Of a stretch of 38,308 nucleotides of DNA, positions 7,175 to 16,268 are shown piece after piece (the stretch's first letter is position 1; the number at the start of each line of letters is the position of its first letter). Origin of the DNA: Bacillota bacterium (GTDB taxonomy: Bacteria > Bacillota > Clostridia > UBA1381); the NCBI GenBank assembly GCA_029007725.1, contig JAQXIJ010000075.1, forward strand, positions 1 through 38,308, given 5' to 3'. The translations under genes and the position numbers were made by a program. The notes beneath the pieces were generated by a model, which was not told the DNA's origin, did no database searches, and was given only the letters and a program-made list of their open reading frames with translations.

Positions 7175-9106
7175 ATGGGACTTACACTTACAGAAAAAAT
7201 ATTGTCCGCTCATCTTGTTGAAGGCGAGATGGTAAAGGGTACAGAAATTGGTATAAAAATAGACCAGACACTAACACAGGACGCTACCGGAACAATGGCA
7301 TATCTTGAATTTGAGGCCATGGGAGTTCCTCGTGTAAAAACGGAAAAGAGCGTAGCATATATAGACCACAACACGCTTCAGTCGGGTTTTGAAAATGCCG
7401 ACGACCACAGATTTATCGGCAGCGTGTGCAAAAAACATGGAATTTATTTTTCAAGACCGGGCAACGGCATATGCCATCAGGTGCACCTTGAAAGATTCGG
7501 AAAGCCGGGCAAGACCCTTATCGGTTCGGACAGCCATACTCCGACCGGCGGCGGAATCGGTATGATTGCCATAGGCGCGGGAGGAATGGATGTTGCGGTT
7601 GCAATGGGCGGCGGAACCTACTACATCACCTGCCCGAAGATTGTAAAGGTAAACCTTACCGGAAAGCTGAGATCATGGGTTGCTGCGAAGGACGTAATTC
7701 TTGAAGTTCTAAAAAGACTTTCGGTTAAGGGAGGTGTAGGCAAGGTAATAGAGTACTGTGGTGAAGGCGTCAAGACACTTTCTGTTCCTGAAAGAGCAAC
7801 AATAACAAACATGGGTGCGGAGCTGGGAGCGACAACCTCAATTTTTCCGTCAGATGAAACGACACGCTTGTTTTTGAAGGCCCAGGGCAGGGAAGAAGAC
7901 TATACTCCGCTTTCTGCCGACAGCGACGCTGTGTATGACGAGATTGTGGAAATAAATCTGTCGGAGCTTGTTCCGCTTGCTGCTTGTCCGCATTCGCCGG
8001 ATAACGTAAAAAGTGTTGAAGAAATAGGAAATCTTAAAATCGACCAGGTTTGTATCGGTTCATGCACAAACTCGTCACTTTTGGATATGCTCAAGGTTGC
8101 GCATATTTTAAAGGGGAAGACGGTTCATCCCGATGTATCTTTGTCAATAGCTCCGGGTTCCAAGCAGGTGCTTAATATGCTTGCCGAAAACGGTGCTCTG
8201 GCAATCATGATTGATGCAGGTGCAAGAATTCTTGAAAGCGCATGCGGTCCATGTATCGGAATGGGTCAGTCACCAAATTCAAAGGGTATATCTTTAAGGA
8301 CATTCAACAGAAACTTTGAGGGACGATCCGGAACAAAGGATGCACAGATTTATCTGGTATCACCCGAAATGGCGGCCGTGTCGGCGCTGACGGGCGTACT
8401 CACCGATCCGAGGACGCTTGGAGATATGCCGGAGTTCAAGCTTCCAGAGGTATTTGAAATAAACGATAATATGATTGTTCCACCGGTTGACGAAGAAAAG
8501 ATGGACACTGTTGAAATTCTTCGCGGACCGAACATCAAGCCGTTTCCGATATCAAAGCAGTTGGCTGATGATATTGACGCAGGAGTCAGTCTGAAAGTCG
8601 GAGACAACATCACTACAGATCATATTATGCCTGCTGGCGCAAAAATATTGCCTCTTCGCTCAAATATTCCAAAGATTTCGGAATACTGCTTTGCAGTCTG
8701 CGACGAGCAGTTCCACGACAGAGCACTTGAAATGGGAAAATCAATTATTATCGGCGGCTCAAATTACGGTCAGGGCTCATCGAGAGAGCACGCGGCACTT
8801 GCTCCGCTTTATCTCGGTGTTAAGGCGGTTATAACAAAATCTTTTGCAAGAATTCATATGGCAAATCTTGTGAATGCTGGTATTGTCCCGATGACATTTG
8901 CGGATGAAAAGGACTACGACCTTATCGACAAAATGGATGAGCTTTCCATTAAGGATATTGTAGGACAGCTTAAAGCGGGAGATATCATAAAGGTAACAAA
9001 CAAGACCAAAGGATTTGATTTTGATGTAAGGGTAACGCTTTCTGAAAGACAAAAGGAAATGCTTTATGCCGGCGGACTTTTGAACTATACCAAGAACAAT
9101 GCATAA
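7175..9106 (+). CDS. acnA: aconitate hydratase (aconitase)
   Basis: A 643-aa [4Fe-4S] enzyme isomerising citrate and isocitrate. Cluster cysteines are in CIGSCTNSS and ESACGPCIGMG; substrate-loop motifs SDSHTPTGGG and GGSNYGQGSSREHAA (C-terminal swivel domain) are intact. At about 640 aa it belongs to the shorter aconitase class common in Clostridia rather than the about 900-aa AcnA. The start is the ATG at 7175, preceded by GGAGGGATGAT; an in-frame ATG at 7154 lies upstream of that ribosome binding site. It stands alone, with no citrate synthase or isocitrate dehydrogenase nearby, so its role is probably glutamate synthesis through a partial TCA branch (inference). Confidence 0.95.
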   Translation: MGLTLTEKILSAHLVEGEMVKGTEIGIKIDQTLTQDATGTMAYLEFEAMGVPRVKTEKSVAYIDHNTLQSGFENADDHRFIGSVCKKHGIYFSRPGNGICHQVHLERFGKPGKTLIGSDSHTPTGGGIGMIAIGAGGMDVAVAMGGGTYYITCPKIVKVNLTGKLRSWVAAKDVILEVLKRLSVKGGVGKVIEYCGEGVKTLSVPERATITNMGAELGATTSIFPSDETTRLFLKAQGREEDYTPLSADSDAVYDEIVEINLSELVPLAACPHSPDNVKSVEEIGNLKIDQVCIGSCTNSSLLDMLKVAHILKGKTVHPDVSLSIAPGSKQVLNMLAENGALAIMIDAGARILESACGPCIGMGQSPNSKGISLRTFNRNFEGRSGTKDAQIYLVSPEMAAVSALTGVLTDPRTLGDMPEFKLPEVFEINDNMIVPPVDEEKMDTVEILRGPNIKPFPISKQLADDIDAGVSLKVGDNITTDHIMPAGAKILPLRSNIPKISEYCFAVCDEQFHDRALEMGKSIIIGGSNYGQGSSREHAALAPLYLGVKAVITKSFARIHMANLVNAGIVPMTFADEKDYDLIDKMDELSIKDIVGQLKAGDIIKVTNKTKGFDFDVRVTLSERQKEMLYAGGLLNYTKNNA

Positions 9107-9120
9107 AAGCAACGAATAAT

Positions 9121-9152
9121 AAAAATCCGGCTTTATGGGAAGCCGGATTTTT
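9121..9152. terminator. bidirectional terminator between acn and galE
   Basis: A 13-bp perfect stem (AAAAATCCGGCTT with its complement) and a 6-nt loop, with T-runs in both directions, between two convergent genes. Confidence 0.9.
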
Positions 9153-9196
9153 GTATTTAAAAATTTGTAAAGTATGTGCCTTTCGCATTGTCATTT

Positions 9197-10210
9197 TCAA
9201 CTGTTAAAGCCGTTTGGATGAGTAGACTGCCATCTCCAGGAGTCCTCGCACATTTCTGCAATGTCACGAGTCGCTTGCCAGTCAAGCTCTGCAGCGGCTT
9301 TTGATGCATCAGCATAGCACTGCGCAATGTCGCCCGGACGCCTTGCTTCGATTTTGTACGGAAGTTTTTTGCCACATGCCTTTTCGAATGAATGAATTAC
9401 GTCTAGTACCGAATAGCCGTTGCCCGTTCCGAGGTTATATATATGAACGCCCGTTTCGCCGGTTTTCTTTTCAATTGCCTTGACGTGTCCCAAAGCAAGG
9501 TCAACAACATGAATGTAATCTCTTACACCTGTACCGTCGGGGGTGGGGTAGTCATTTCCAAATACGTGTATGCAGTCAAGCTTACCTACGGCAACCTGCG
9601 CCACATACGGAAGCAAGTTGTTCGGTATTCCTTTTGGATCCTCGCCCATTTTGCCGCTCTTGTGCGCGCCGATTGGGTTGAAGTAACGCAAAAGCGTGAT
9701 TGACCACTTGTTGTCGGCTGCATATACATCCTTTAAAATATTTTCAATCATAAGCTTTGTTGAACCGTAGGGGTTGGTGGTTGATGTCGGAAAATCTTCG
9801 GTTATGGGAACTGTTTTCGGCATTCCGTAAACTGTTGCGGATGAAGAGAAAACTAGGTTATAAACTCCGTGTTTCTGCATTATGTCAACAAGATTTAAAG
9901 TACCTGTAATGTTGTTGTGATAGTATTTCAGTGGAATCCGTGTTGATTCGCCAACTGCTTTAAGTCCTGCGAAATGTATTACAGAATCAATCTTATGTTC
10001 CTCAAACACCTTTTCGGTGGCGTCATAATCCAAAAGGTCTACATTGTAGAAGGGAATCTTTGTTCCGCTGAGTTCCTCGATTGTTTCAACGGCTTTTTCA
10101 CACGAATTGTAAAGATTATCTAAAATTACAACTTCGTAACCAGCATTTAACAACTCAACGCAAGTATGGCTGCCGATGTAGCCTGCTCCGCCCGTAACCA
10201 GAATTTTCAT
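9197..10210 (-). CDS. galE: UDP-glucose 4-epimerase
   Basis: A 337-aa short-chain dehydrogenase-fold enzyme interconverting UDP-glucose and UDP-galactose, for galactose use and for cell-surface sugars. GGAGYIG (7-13) binds NAD; the catalytic set S124, Y148 and K152 lies in SSSATVYG and PYGSTK. FNPIGAH and RRPGD further support GalE. The ATG at 10210 follows GGAGGTTTT. No galK or galT is next to it, so supply of UDP-galactose for glycans is as likely as the Leloir pathway. Confidence 0.97.
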   Translation of the reverse strand: MKILVTGGAGYIGSHTCVELLNAGYEVVILDNLYNSCEKAVETIEELSGTKIPFYNVDLLDYDATEKVFEEHKIDSVIHFAGLKAVGESTRIPLKYYHNNITGTLNLVDIMQKHGVYNLVFSSSATVYGMPKTVPITEDFPTSTTNPYGSTKLMIENILKDVYAADNKWSITLLRYFNPIGAHKSGKMGEDPKGIPNNLLPYVAQVAVGKLDCIHVFGNDYPTPDGTGVRDYIHVVDLALGHVKAIEKKTGETGVHIYNLGTGNGYSVLDVIHSFEKACGKKLPYKIEARRPGDIAQCYADASKAAAELDWQATRDIAEMCEDSWRWQSTHPNGFNS

Positions 10211-10301
10211 AAATCAAAACCTCCAGACTTGTTCTGCCTTTATGGCAAAATAAAATATTTGATGCAATTCAAAACCGAATATGGTTTGTCGGCTTTTTAT
10301 C

Positions 10302-10330
10302 ATTATACACTAAAAAACCTGGCAATTCAA
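10302..10330 (-). promoter_or_regulatory. sigma-A-like promoter of galE
   Basis: On the minus strand TTGAAT (10325-10330) and TATAAT (10302-10307) with a 17-bp spacer. The implied leader of about 85 nt contains a small CAAACC/GGTTTG inverted repeat. Confidence 0.6.
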
Positions 10331-10371
10331 TATTAATTTATTATAAAAAATATTTTTATATGCCGTAACTA

Positions 10372-10400
10372 TTGTAAAATGCTGTAGATTGATGTATAAT
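10372..10400 (+). promoter_or_regulatory. sigma-A-like promoter of pta-ackA
   Basis: TTGTAA (10372-10377) and TATAAT (10395-10400) with a 17-bp spacer. Just downstream, near the expected transcription start, TGTTAA followed four bases later by ATTATAA weakly resembles a Rex operator (left half good, right half poor). Confidence 0.6.
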
Positions 10401-10439
10401 GAACCGTGTTAATAAAATTATAAAGGAGTAAGGCTTAAG

Positions 10440-11441
10440 ATGAGTCAGTTTTTAGAAAGAATAAAAGAACGCGCAAAACAGGAAAAAAAGACGGTTATTC
10501 TGCCGGAATCAATGGACAGAAGAACATTTGAGGCTGCGGAGACAATATTGAAAGAAGATATTGCAAACCTAATAATTATCGGAACTCCAGAAGAAATTGA
10601 AGAAAATTCAAAGGGACTTGATATTTCAAAGGCTACAATCATCAATCCGTATACCTATGAAAAAACAGAGGATTACATCAATCTTTTTGTTGAGCTGAGA
10701 AAGAAAAAAGGACTTACATATGAGGATGCGAAAAAGCAGGCTCTAAGCGACTATATGTACTATGCATGCCTTATGGTAAAAGCCGGCGACGCAGACGGTG
10801 TTGTATCGGGTGCTTGCCATTCAACGGCGAACACACTTCGCCCGAGTCTTCAGATTATAAAGACAAAGCCGGGTGTTGAGCTTGTTTCGGCATTTTTCCT
10901 AATGGTTGTTCCAGACTGTGAGTTCGGCACAAACGGGACTTTCATTTTCGCGGACAGTGGACTTGAACAGAATCCTACACCCGAAAAACTTGCGGCAATT
11001 GCAGCTTGTTCTGCCGAATCTTTCGAACTTTTGGCTGAAAGCAAGGCTTATGTTGCAATGCTGTCACATTCAACCAAGGGCAGCGCAAAGCACGCGGATG
11101 TAGACAAAGTTGTTGAAGCAACCGCCATTGCAAAGGAAAAGCACCCTGAACTTGCGCTTGACGGCGAGCTTCAGCTTGACGCTGCAATCGTACCGAGCGT
11201 AGCTGCTTCGAAGGCTGCGGGTTCACCGGTTGCCGGCAAGGCAAACGTACTTGTATTCCCTGACCTTGATGCGGGAAATATCGGATATAAGCTTGTTCAA
11301 AGATTGGCAAAGGCAGAAGCATACGGACCTGTAACCCAGGGAATTGCAAAGCCTATAAACGATTTGTCACGCGGCTGCAGCGCTGAGGATATTGTAGGAG
11401 TTGTTGCAATTACGTGCGTTCAGGCACAGGCAAACGATTGA
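10440..11441 (+). CDS. pta: phosphate acetyltransferase
   Basis: A 333-aa enzyme converting acetyl-CoA + Pi to acetyl phosphate + CoA. It has the size of the single-domain Pta and ends with the typical SRGCSAEDIVGVVAITCVQAQ. Other family stretches are VILPESMDRRT at the N-terminus, DGELQLDAAIVPSVAASKA and NVLVFPDLDAGNIGYKLVQRL. The ATG at 10440 is preceded by AAAGGAG. ackA starts 24 bp downstream with no terminator between; together they make acetate and ATP from acetyl-CoA. Its promoter carries a weak Rex-like sequence. Confidence 0.97.
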   Translation: MSQFLERIKERAKQEKKTVILPESMDRRTFEAAETILKEDIANLIIIGTPEEIEENSKGLDISKATIINPYTYEKTEDYINLFVELRKKKGLTYEDAKKQALSDYMYYACLMVKAGDADGVVSGACHSTANTLRPSLQIIKTKPGVELVSAFFLMVVPDCEFGTNGTFIFADSGLEQNPTPEKLAAIAACSAESFELLAESKAYVAMLSHSTKGSAKHADVDKVVEATAIAKEKHPELALDGELQLDAAIVPSVAASKAAGSPVAGKANVLVFPDLDAGNIGYKLVQRLAKAEAYGPVTQGIAKPINDLSRGCSAEDIVGVVAITCVQAQAND

Positions 11442-11465
11442 TTTTATACAGAAAGGAATAATATA

Positions 11466-12665
11466 ATGAAAGTATTAGTTATAAATGCCGGCAGTTCATC
11501 ACTAAAATACCAGCTTATAGATATGGATACAAAAACACTTTTGGCAAAGGGACTGTGCGAAAGAATAGGAATTGACGGCTCAAAGCTTACACATAAAAAT
11601 ATTGTAAAGAAGACCGAAACCGTGTTTGAAAAGCCGATGAAGGATCATTCCGACGCAATCGCCATGGTAATAGACGCGCTCATCAGCCCGGACTGCGGAG
11701 TTATAGCGTCAATGGACGAAATCGGCGCTGTTGGCCACAGAGTCGTTCACGGCGGCGAAACCTTTGCGGATTCCTGCATAATTGACGATGGAGTTATGGA
11801 TGCTATAAGGGCGTGTGTTCCGCTTGCACCTCTGCACAACCCGGCAAATATTATAGGAATCGAAGCTTGCGCAAAGATTATACCGGGCGTAAAACAGGTT
11901 GCAGTTTTTGATACGGCATTCCATCAGACAATGCCCAAGGAAGCATATATGTATGCAATACCTTATGAGTTGTATCAGAAAGAAAAAATTAGAAAATACG
12001 GCTTCCACGGCACAAGCCATAAGTTTGTTTCGCAGGAAGCAGCTAAATTTATAGGCAGACCTATAGAAGACCTGAAAATCATTACTTGTCATCTCGGCAA
12101 CGGTTCATCTGTTGCAGCGGTTAAATACGGTAAATGTATAGATACTTCGATGGGTTTTACACCGCTTGACGGAATTATAATGGGTACAAGATGTGGTGCA
12201 ATGGACCCAGCTGTTGTTACGTACTTGATTGAAAGCTGCGATATGACGGCGCAGGAGGTTGACGATATGATGAACAAAAAGTCCGGTGTGTTGGGTGTTT
12301 CGGGCGTTTCGAGTGATTTCAGAGATATCTCAAAAGCGGCGGAAGAGGGCAATGAGCGCGCAGCTCTGGCAATCGATATGTTTGCTTACAGAGTTAAAAA
12401 GCTGATAGGCTCATATGTGGCTGCAATGGGTGGTGTTGATGTAGTTGTATTCACCGGAGGAATCGGCGAAAATGATGCAAGATACAGACTGAAAATTACC
12501 GAAGGTCTTGATTGCTTCGGCATAAAAGTTGACCCGGAGCGTAATGATGTGAGGGGTGTTGAAAAAGACATTTCAAGCGATGACGCAAAGGCTAAGACCT
12601 TGGTTATACCTACAAATGAAGAGCTTATGATTGCTCTTGATACGCAAAGACTGCTAGGTAAATAG
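11466..12665 (+). CDS. ackA: acetate kinase
   Basis: A 399-aa ASKHA-fold kinase forming acetate + ATP from acetyl phosphate + [15 protein letters not shown] at the N-terminus binds phosphate; [13 protein letters not shown] and [12 protein letters not shown] are the two acetate kinase signatures. HLGNGSS and [10 protein letters not shown] are nucleotide-site motifs. Length is standard. It is the second gene of the pta-ackA operon, with ribosome binding site AGAAAGGAATA, and is followed by a terminator. Confidence 0.98.
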   Translation: MKVLVINAGSSSLKYQLIDMDTKTLLAKGLCERIGIDGSKLTHKNIVKKTETVFEKPMKDHSDAIAMVIDALISPDCGVIASMDEIGAVGHRVVHGGETFADSCIIDDGVMDAIRACVPLAPLHNPANIIGIEACAKIIPGVKQVAVFDTAFHQTMPKEAYMYAIPYELYQKEKIRKYGFHGTSHKFVSQEAAKFIGRPIEDLKIITCHLGNGSSVAAVKYGKCIDTSMGFTPLDGIIMGTRCGAMDPAVVTYLIESCDMTAQEVDDMMNKKSGVLGVSGVSSDFRDISKAAEEGNERAALAIDMFAYRVKKLIGSYVAAMGGVDVVVFTGGIGENDARYRLKITEGLDCFGIKVDPERNDVRGVEKDISSDDAKAKTLVIPTNEELMIALDTQRLLGK

Positions 12666-12728
12666 TGGTTTTTAGCATAATTGATAAAAACATATCAATA
12701 TTTTGACAATAAAATATTAAAAATGCAC

Positions 12729-12772
12729 AAAAAACAATTAGCAAGTTTGTTCAGCTTGTTAATTGTTTTTTT
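12729..12772 (+). terminator. terminator of pta-ackA
   Basis: A 17-bp stem with one wobble pair (AAAAAACAATTAGCAAG against CTTGTTAATTGTTTTTT) and a 9-nt loop, ending in a T-run. A separate AT-only 8-bp hairpin (12697-12718) precedes it. Confidence 0.8.
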
Positions 12773-12832
12773 GTTTGAAGAATAATCGGCAGGGGTAAAT
12801 ATATAGTAAAAGACAATCAGGAGGGATTTACC

Positions 12833-14899
12833 ATGCAGAGTTATAAAATAGAAGATATTAGAAACGTGGCGGTTACGGGTCACGGAAAATGTGGCAAAAG
12901 CTCAATTGTAGAAGCTATGCTGTATAACAGTGGCGCGATTGACAGACTGGGAAAAGCCGCCGACGGAACGCTGACTTCTGATTATGATATAGAAGAAACG
13001 AAACGACAGATGTCCGTTTCGGCATCGGTTGAGCATGTCGAATGGAAAGGCATGAAACTTAATATGATTGATACACCGGGATATTTCGATTTTGTAGGCG
13101 AAGTCAAGGAGGGAATAAGAGCTGCAGATTCTGCGCTAATAGTTTTAAGCGGAAGAAGCGGGGTTTCGGTGGGCACCGAACAGGCGTTTAAGTTTGCAAC
13201 GCAACAAGGTGTTCCGATAGTATTTTTCGTAAATAAGATTGACGACCAGCGCGCCAATTATCAGAAAACGCTGGAAGAAATGAAATCGACCTTTGGAAAG
13301 GCAATTACGCCGTTTGTATATCCAATAAAAGAAGGAGATGAATTCAAGGGTTTTGTAGACATCGTAGATATGACGGCAAGAAGGTATGAGGGTCAGGACA
13401 GAGTTGATATACCTGTTCCGGACGGTATGGCAGAAACGATAGCGCCACTTCGTGATATGATTATGGAGGCAGTGGCAGAAACCGACGATGCTCTGATGAA
13501 CAAATATTTTAACGGAGAGGAATTTACTTTCGACGAAATCAAAAAAGCAATAAGAAAAGGCGTAAAAGACGGAAGTATTTATCCTGTATACTGCGGTTCG
13601 GGCATGAACAACATCGGTGTAAGGAGCCTTATGGACGGAATAGGGAAATATCTGCCGGCACCAAATGAGATTACAGAGTTTGCTCATGACGCAAAAACGG
13701 GTGACCCAGTTGAGGTCGTGCAGGAGGTGTCGGATACGACGTCTGCAATCGTATTCAAGACGATAGCAGATCCTTACGTAGGCAAAATGTCTTTCTTCAG
13801 GGTTTATTCGGGAGCTGTAAGAAGCGACAGTACACTGTTCAATCCGAATAAAGGAGTAAAAGAGCGTATAGGAAAGGTATATTTCTTGTGCGGTAAAAAG
13901 CAAATTGAAACAAAAATTGTGGAAGCGGGTGATATCGGTGTGGTTTCTAAATTGGAACAGACAAATACCGGCGATACCCTGTGCGATGATAACAAAAATA
14001 TCATTTTGACAGGAATTGATTTTCCGGCGCCTGTTCTGAAGATGACGGTGGAAGCAGTGAAGAAAGGGGATGAAGAAAAGATTGTTTCAGGACTTACCAA
14101 GCTGACTGAAGAAGATCAGACTTTCAGCATTACCAATGACCCCGAAACAAAGGAAATGTTGATCAGCGGTCAGGGGGAGCAGCATATCGATGTGCTTATA
14201 AGTAAGCTTAAAACAAAATACGGCGTTGACGTGAAACTCAAGGTACCGACCGTGCCCTACAGAGAAACAATCCGTTCTAAGGTCAAGGTTGAAGGTAAGT
14301 ACAAAAAGCAATCGGGAGGTCACGGTCAGTATGGTCATGTATGGATTGAATTTGAACCGGGTCTTACCGAGGATATGATATTTGAAGAAAAGATTTTTGG
14401 AGGAAGTGTTCCGAAGAATTATTTCCCGGCGGTTGAAAAGGGACTGCGTGAGGCATGTATGCATGGTGTGCTTGCAGGATATCCTGTGGTTAATCTCAAG
14501 GCAACTCTGGTTGACGGCTCATATCACCCTGTAGATTCATCTGAAATGGCCTTTAAAACCGCTGCGCAACTCGCGTATAGAGAGGGACTGAAACAGGCAA
14601 AACCGGTAATTCTGGAGCCTGTCGGATATCTTAAGGTGTATGTTCCGGAAAGCATTATGGGTGACATAATCGGAGATATAAACCGACGACGCGGACACGT
14701 GATGGGAATGGGTGAAAGTGACAAAGAAGGTCTGAATATGGTTGAGGCAGAGGTGCCTATGTCGGAAATGTTCAAATACGCGACCGATTTGAGATCTATG
14801 AGTCAGGGACGCGGAACCTTTGAATTTGAGTTTATCAGATACGATGTTGCACCAAATAACGTTGCCGAAAAGGTCATTGCAGATTCCCAAACTATCTAA
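12833..14899 (+). CDS. elongation factor G-like GTPase (EF-G paralogue)
   Basis: A 688-aa protein with the full five-domain length of EF-G, a translational GTPase working at the ribosome. G1 is GHGKCGKS (16-23), G3 DTPGY (80-84) and G4 NKID (134-137). Differences from canonical EF-G are clear. G1 has Ser after Lys-Ser instead of Thr-T, the switch I region reads ETKRQMSVSAS where EF-G has RGITI, and G3 has Tyr where EF-G has the catalytic His. This fits the EF-G-like paralogue family widespread in Clostridia and Actinobacteria, of uncertain role, rather than the housekeeping fusA. It is not next to rpsL, rpsG or tuf. The ATG at 12833 follows AGGAGGGATTTACC. Confidence 0.92.
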   Translation: MQSYKIEDIRNVAVTGHGKCGKSSIVEAMLYNSGAIDRLGKAADGTLTSDYDIEETKRQMSVSASVEHVEWKGMKLNMIDTPGYFDFVGEVKEGIRAADSALIVLSGRSGVSVGTEQAFKFATQQGVPIVFFVNKIDDQRANYQKTLEEMKSTFGKAITPFVYPIKEGDEFKGFVDIVDMTARRYEGQDRVDIPVPDGMAETIAPLRDMIMEAVAETDDALMNKYFNGEEFTFDEIKKAIRKGVKDGSIYPVYCGSGMNNIGVRSLMDGIGKYLPAPNEITEFAHDAKTGDPVEVVQEVSDTTSAIVFKTIADPYVGKMSFFRVYSGAVRSDSTLFNPNKGVKERIGKVYFLCGKKQIETKIVEAGDIGVVSKLEQTNTGDTLCDDNKNIILTGIDFPAPVLKMTVEAVKKGDEEKIVSGLTKLTEEDQTFSITNDPETKEMLISGQGEQHIDVLISKLKTKYGVDVKLKVPTVPYRETIRSKVKVEGKYKKQSGGHGQYGHVWIEFEPGLTEDMIFEEKIFGGSVPKNYFPAVEKGLREACMHGVLAGYPVVNLKATLVDGSYHPVDSSEMAFKTAAQLAYREGLKQAKPVILEPVGYLKVYVPESIMGDIIGDINRRRGHVMGMGESDKEGLNMVEAEVPMSEMFKYATDLRSMSQGRGTFEFEFIRYDVAPNNVAEKVIADSQTI

Positions 14900-15040
14900 T
14901 AAAACGGTACACATAACTTTTATACATAGTGACTAAAATATTTTTTGTTTTTTGTTGATTTAGAATCTTATATTTGGCGGTTCAATATGTTAGAATAAGA
15001 TATACATTAAAGAATCGCTATTGGAAGAGAGGAATTTGTA

Positions 15041-16153
15041 ATGGCAGATCTACAACTAAAACATATTTATAAAAAATATTCAGGCGGAGTTACAGCTGTA
15101 AGTGATTTCTGCTTGGATATCGAAGACAAAGAATTTATCGTACTGGTAGGACCTTCGGGATGCGGAAAATCAACAACTCTCCGTATGATTGCAGGTCTTG
15201 AAGAGATAAGCGAAGGTGAGCTTTACATCGGCGGAAAGCTGATGAACGACGTTGCGCCTAAGGACAGAGATATCGCAATGGTTTTCCAGAACTATGCTCT
15301 GTATCCCCATATGTCTGTTTTCGATAACATGGCATTCGGTTTAAAACTCAGAAAAACTCCTAAGGCAGAAATTGACAAGAGAGTTCACGAGGCTGCAAAG
15401 ATCCTTGACATTGAGCATCTCCTCGATAGAAAGCCTAAGGCTTTGTCAGGTGGTCAGAGACAGCGTGTTGCGCTTGGTCGTGCTATTGTTCGTAGTCCTA
15501 AGGTATTTCTGATGGACGAACCTCTGTCAAATCTTGACGCTAAACTGAGAGTAGCAATGAGAACCGAAATCAATAAGCTACATAAAAGACTTCAGACAAC
15601 ATTTATCTATGTAACACATGACCAGACTGAGGCTATGACAATGGGTACAAGAATCATTGTTATGAAAGATGGTATTATTCAACAGGTGGATACTCCTGCA
15701 AATCTTTACAATAAGCCTTGTAATATGTTCACAGCGGGATTTATCGGAAGCCCACAAATGAACTTTGTTGACGCGGTACTTTCCAAGAACGCTGAAGGTG
15801 TATTCCTTGAATTTAACGGCGATACAATAAAGCTTCCTGATGGAAAGGCTTCTAATCCGGCTCTTGACAACTATATAGGTAAAACTGTAGTACTCGGTAT
15901 CAGACCGGAAGATATTCATGATGATGAAGCATTTGCATCTTCACTGCCTGACGCAACAGTAAATGCATATGTAGACGTTACAGAAATGATGGGGGCTGAA
16001 ACATATCTGTACCTAAAGATTGCTGATACTCCGTTCGTTGCAAGAGTAAATCAAAGAAGTACAGCAAAAATGGGTGACAGCATAAAAGTTACATTTGATA
16101 CAAACAAAATTCACCTGTTTGACAAGGAAACAGAACTTACAATTATTAACTGA
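15041..16153 (+). CDS. msmX: carbohydrate ABC transporter ATPase, MsmX/UgpC type
   Basis: A 370-aa cytoplasmic ATPase energising sugar (CUT1) importers. Walker A GPSGCGKST (37-45), Q-loop VFQNYALYPHMSV, signature LSGGQ (135-139), Walker B VFLMDEP (155-161) and the H-loop THDQTEAM are all intact. A C-terminal OB/TOBE regulatory region covers about 235-370 (SPQMNFVDA, GIRPEDI). No permease or binding protein gene is nearby; in Bacillota one such ATPase commonly serves several sugar importers, which is the likely role here. The ATG at 15041 follows GAGAGGAATTTGTA. It is monocistronic with a terminator. The 141-bp upstream gap is AT-rich and I see no strong promoter or EF-G terminator in it. Confidence 0.95.
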   Translation: MADLQLKHIYKKYSGGVTAVSDFCLDIEDKEFIVLVGPSGCGKSTTLRMIAGLEEISEGELYIGGKLMNDVAPKDRDIAMVFQNYALYPHMSVFDNMAFGLKLRKTPKAEIDKRVHEAAKILDIEHLLDRKPKALSGGQRQRVALGRAIVRSPKVFLMDEPLSNLDAKLRVAMRTEINKLHKRLQTTFIYVTHDQTEAMTMGTRIIVMKDGIIQQVDTPANLYNKPCNMFTAGFIGSPQMNFVDAVLSKNAEGVFLEFNGDTIKLPDGKASNPALDNYIGKTVVLGIRPEDIHDDEAFASSLPDATVNAYVDVTEMMGAETYLYLKIADTPFVARVNQRSTAKMGDSIKVTFDTNKIHLFDKETELTIIN

Positions 16154-16167
16154 TAATATGTAGTTCC

Positions 16168-16201
16168 ACAAGGACGCTTTTTTAAAGCGTCCTTGTTTTT
16201 A
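16168..16201 (+). terminator. terminator of the ABC ATPase gene
   Basis: A perfect 13-bp stem ACAAGGACGCTTT/AAAGCGTCCTTGT with a 3-nt loop, followed by a T-run. Confidence 0.9.
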
Positions 16202-16213
16202 TATTGACAAATA

Positions 16214-16242
16214 TTGATTTATGTGTATAAAAATGGTATAAT
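16214..16242 (+). promoter_or_regulatory. sigma-A-like promoter of radC
   Basis: TTGATT (16214-16219) and TATAAT (16237-16242) with a 17-bp spacer. A TTGACA ten bases further upstream is 27 bp from this -10 and is less likely to be used. Confidence 0.6.
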
Positions 16243-16268
16243 TAGTAGTGATTAGGGAGGTGAACAAA

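Noticed and set aside
12697-12718. TTGACA inside the AT-only hairpin as a promoter for the EF-G-like gene
   Set aside because: No -10 element lies at 16-18 bp spacing, and the stronger ackA terminator follows directly.
13145-13903. 252-aa open frame on the minus strand inside the EF-G-like gene
   Set aside because: It lies wholly antisense to a well-conserved coding sequence, has Cys/Arg/Tyr-rich composition typical of an antisense shadow and no ribosome binding site.
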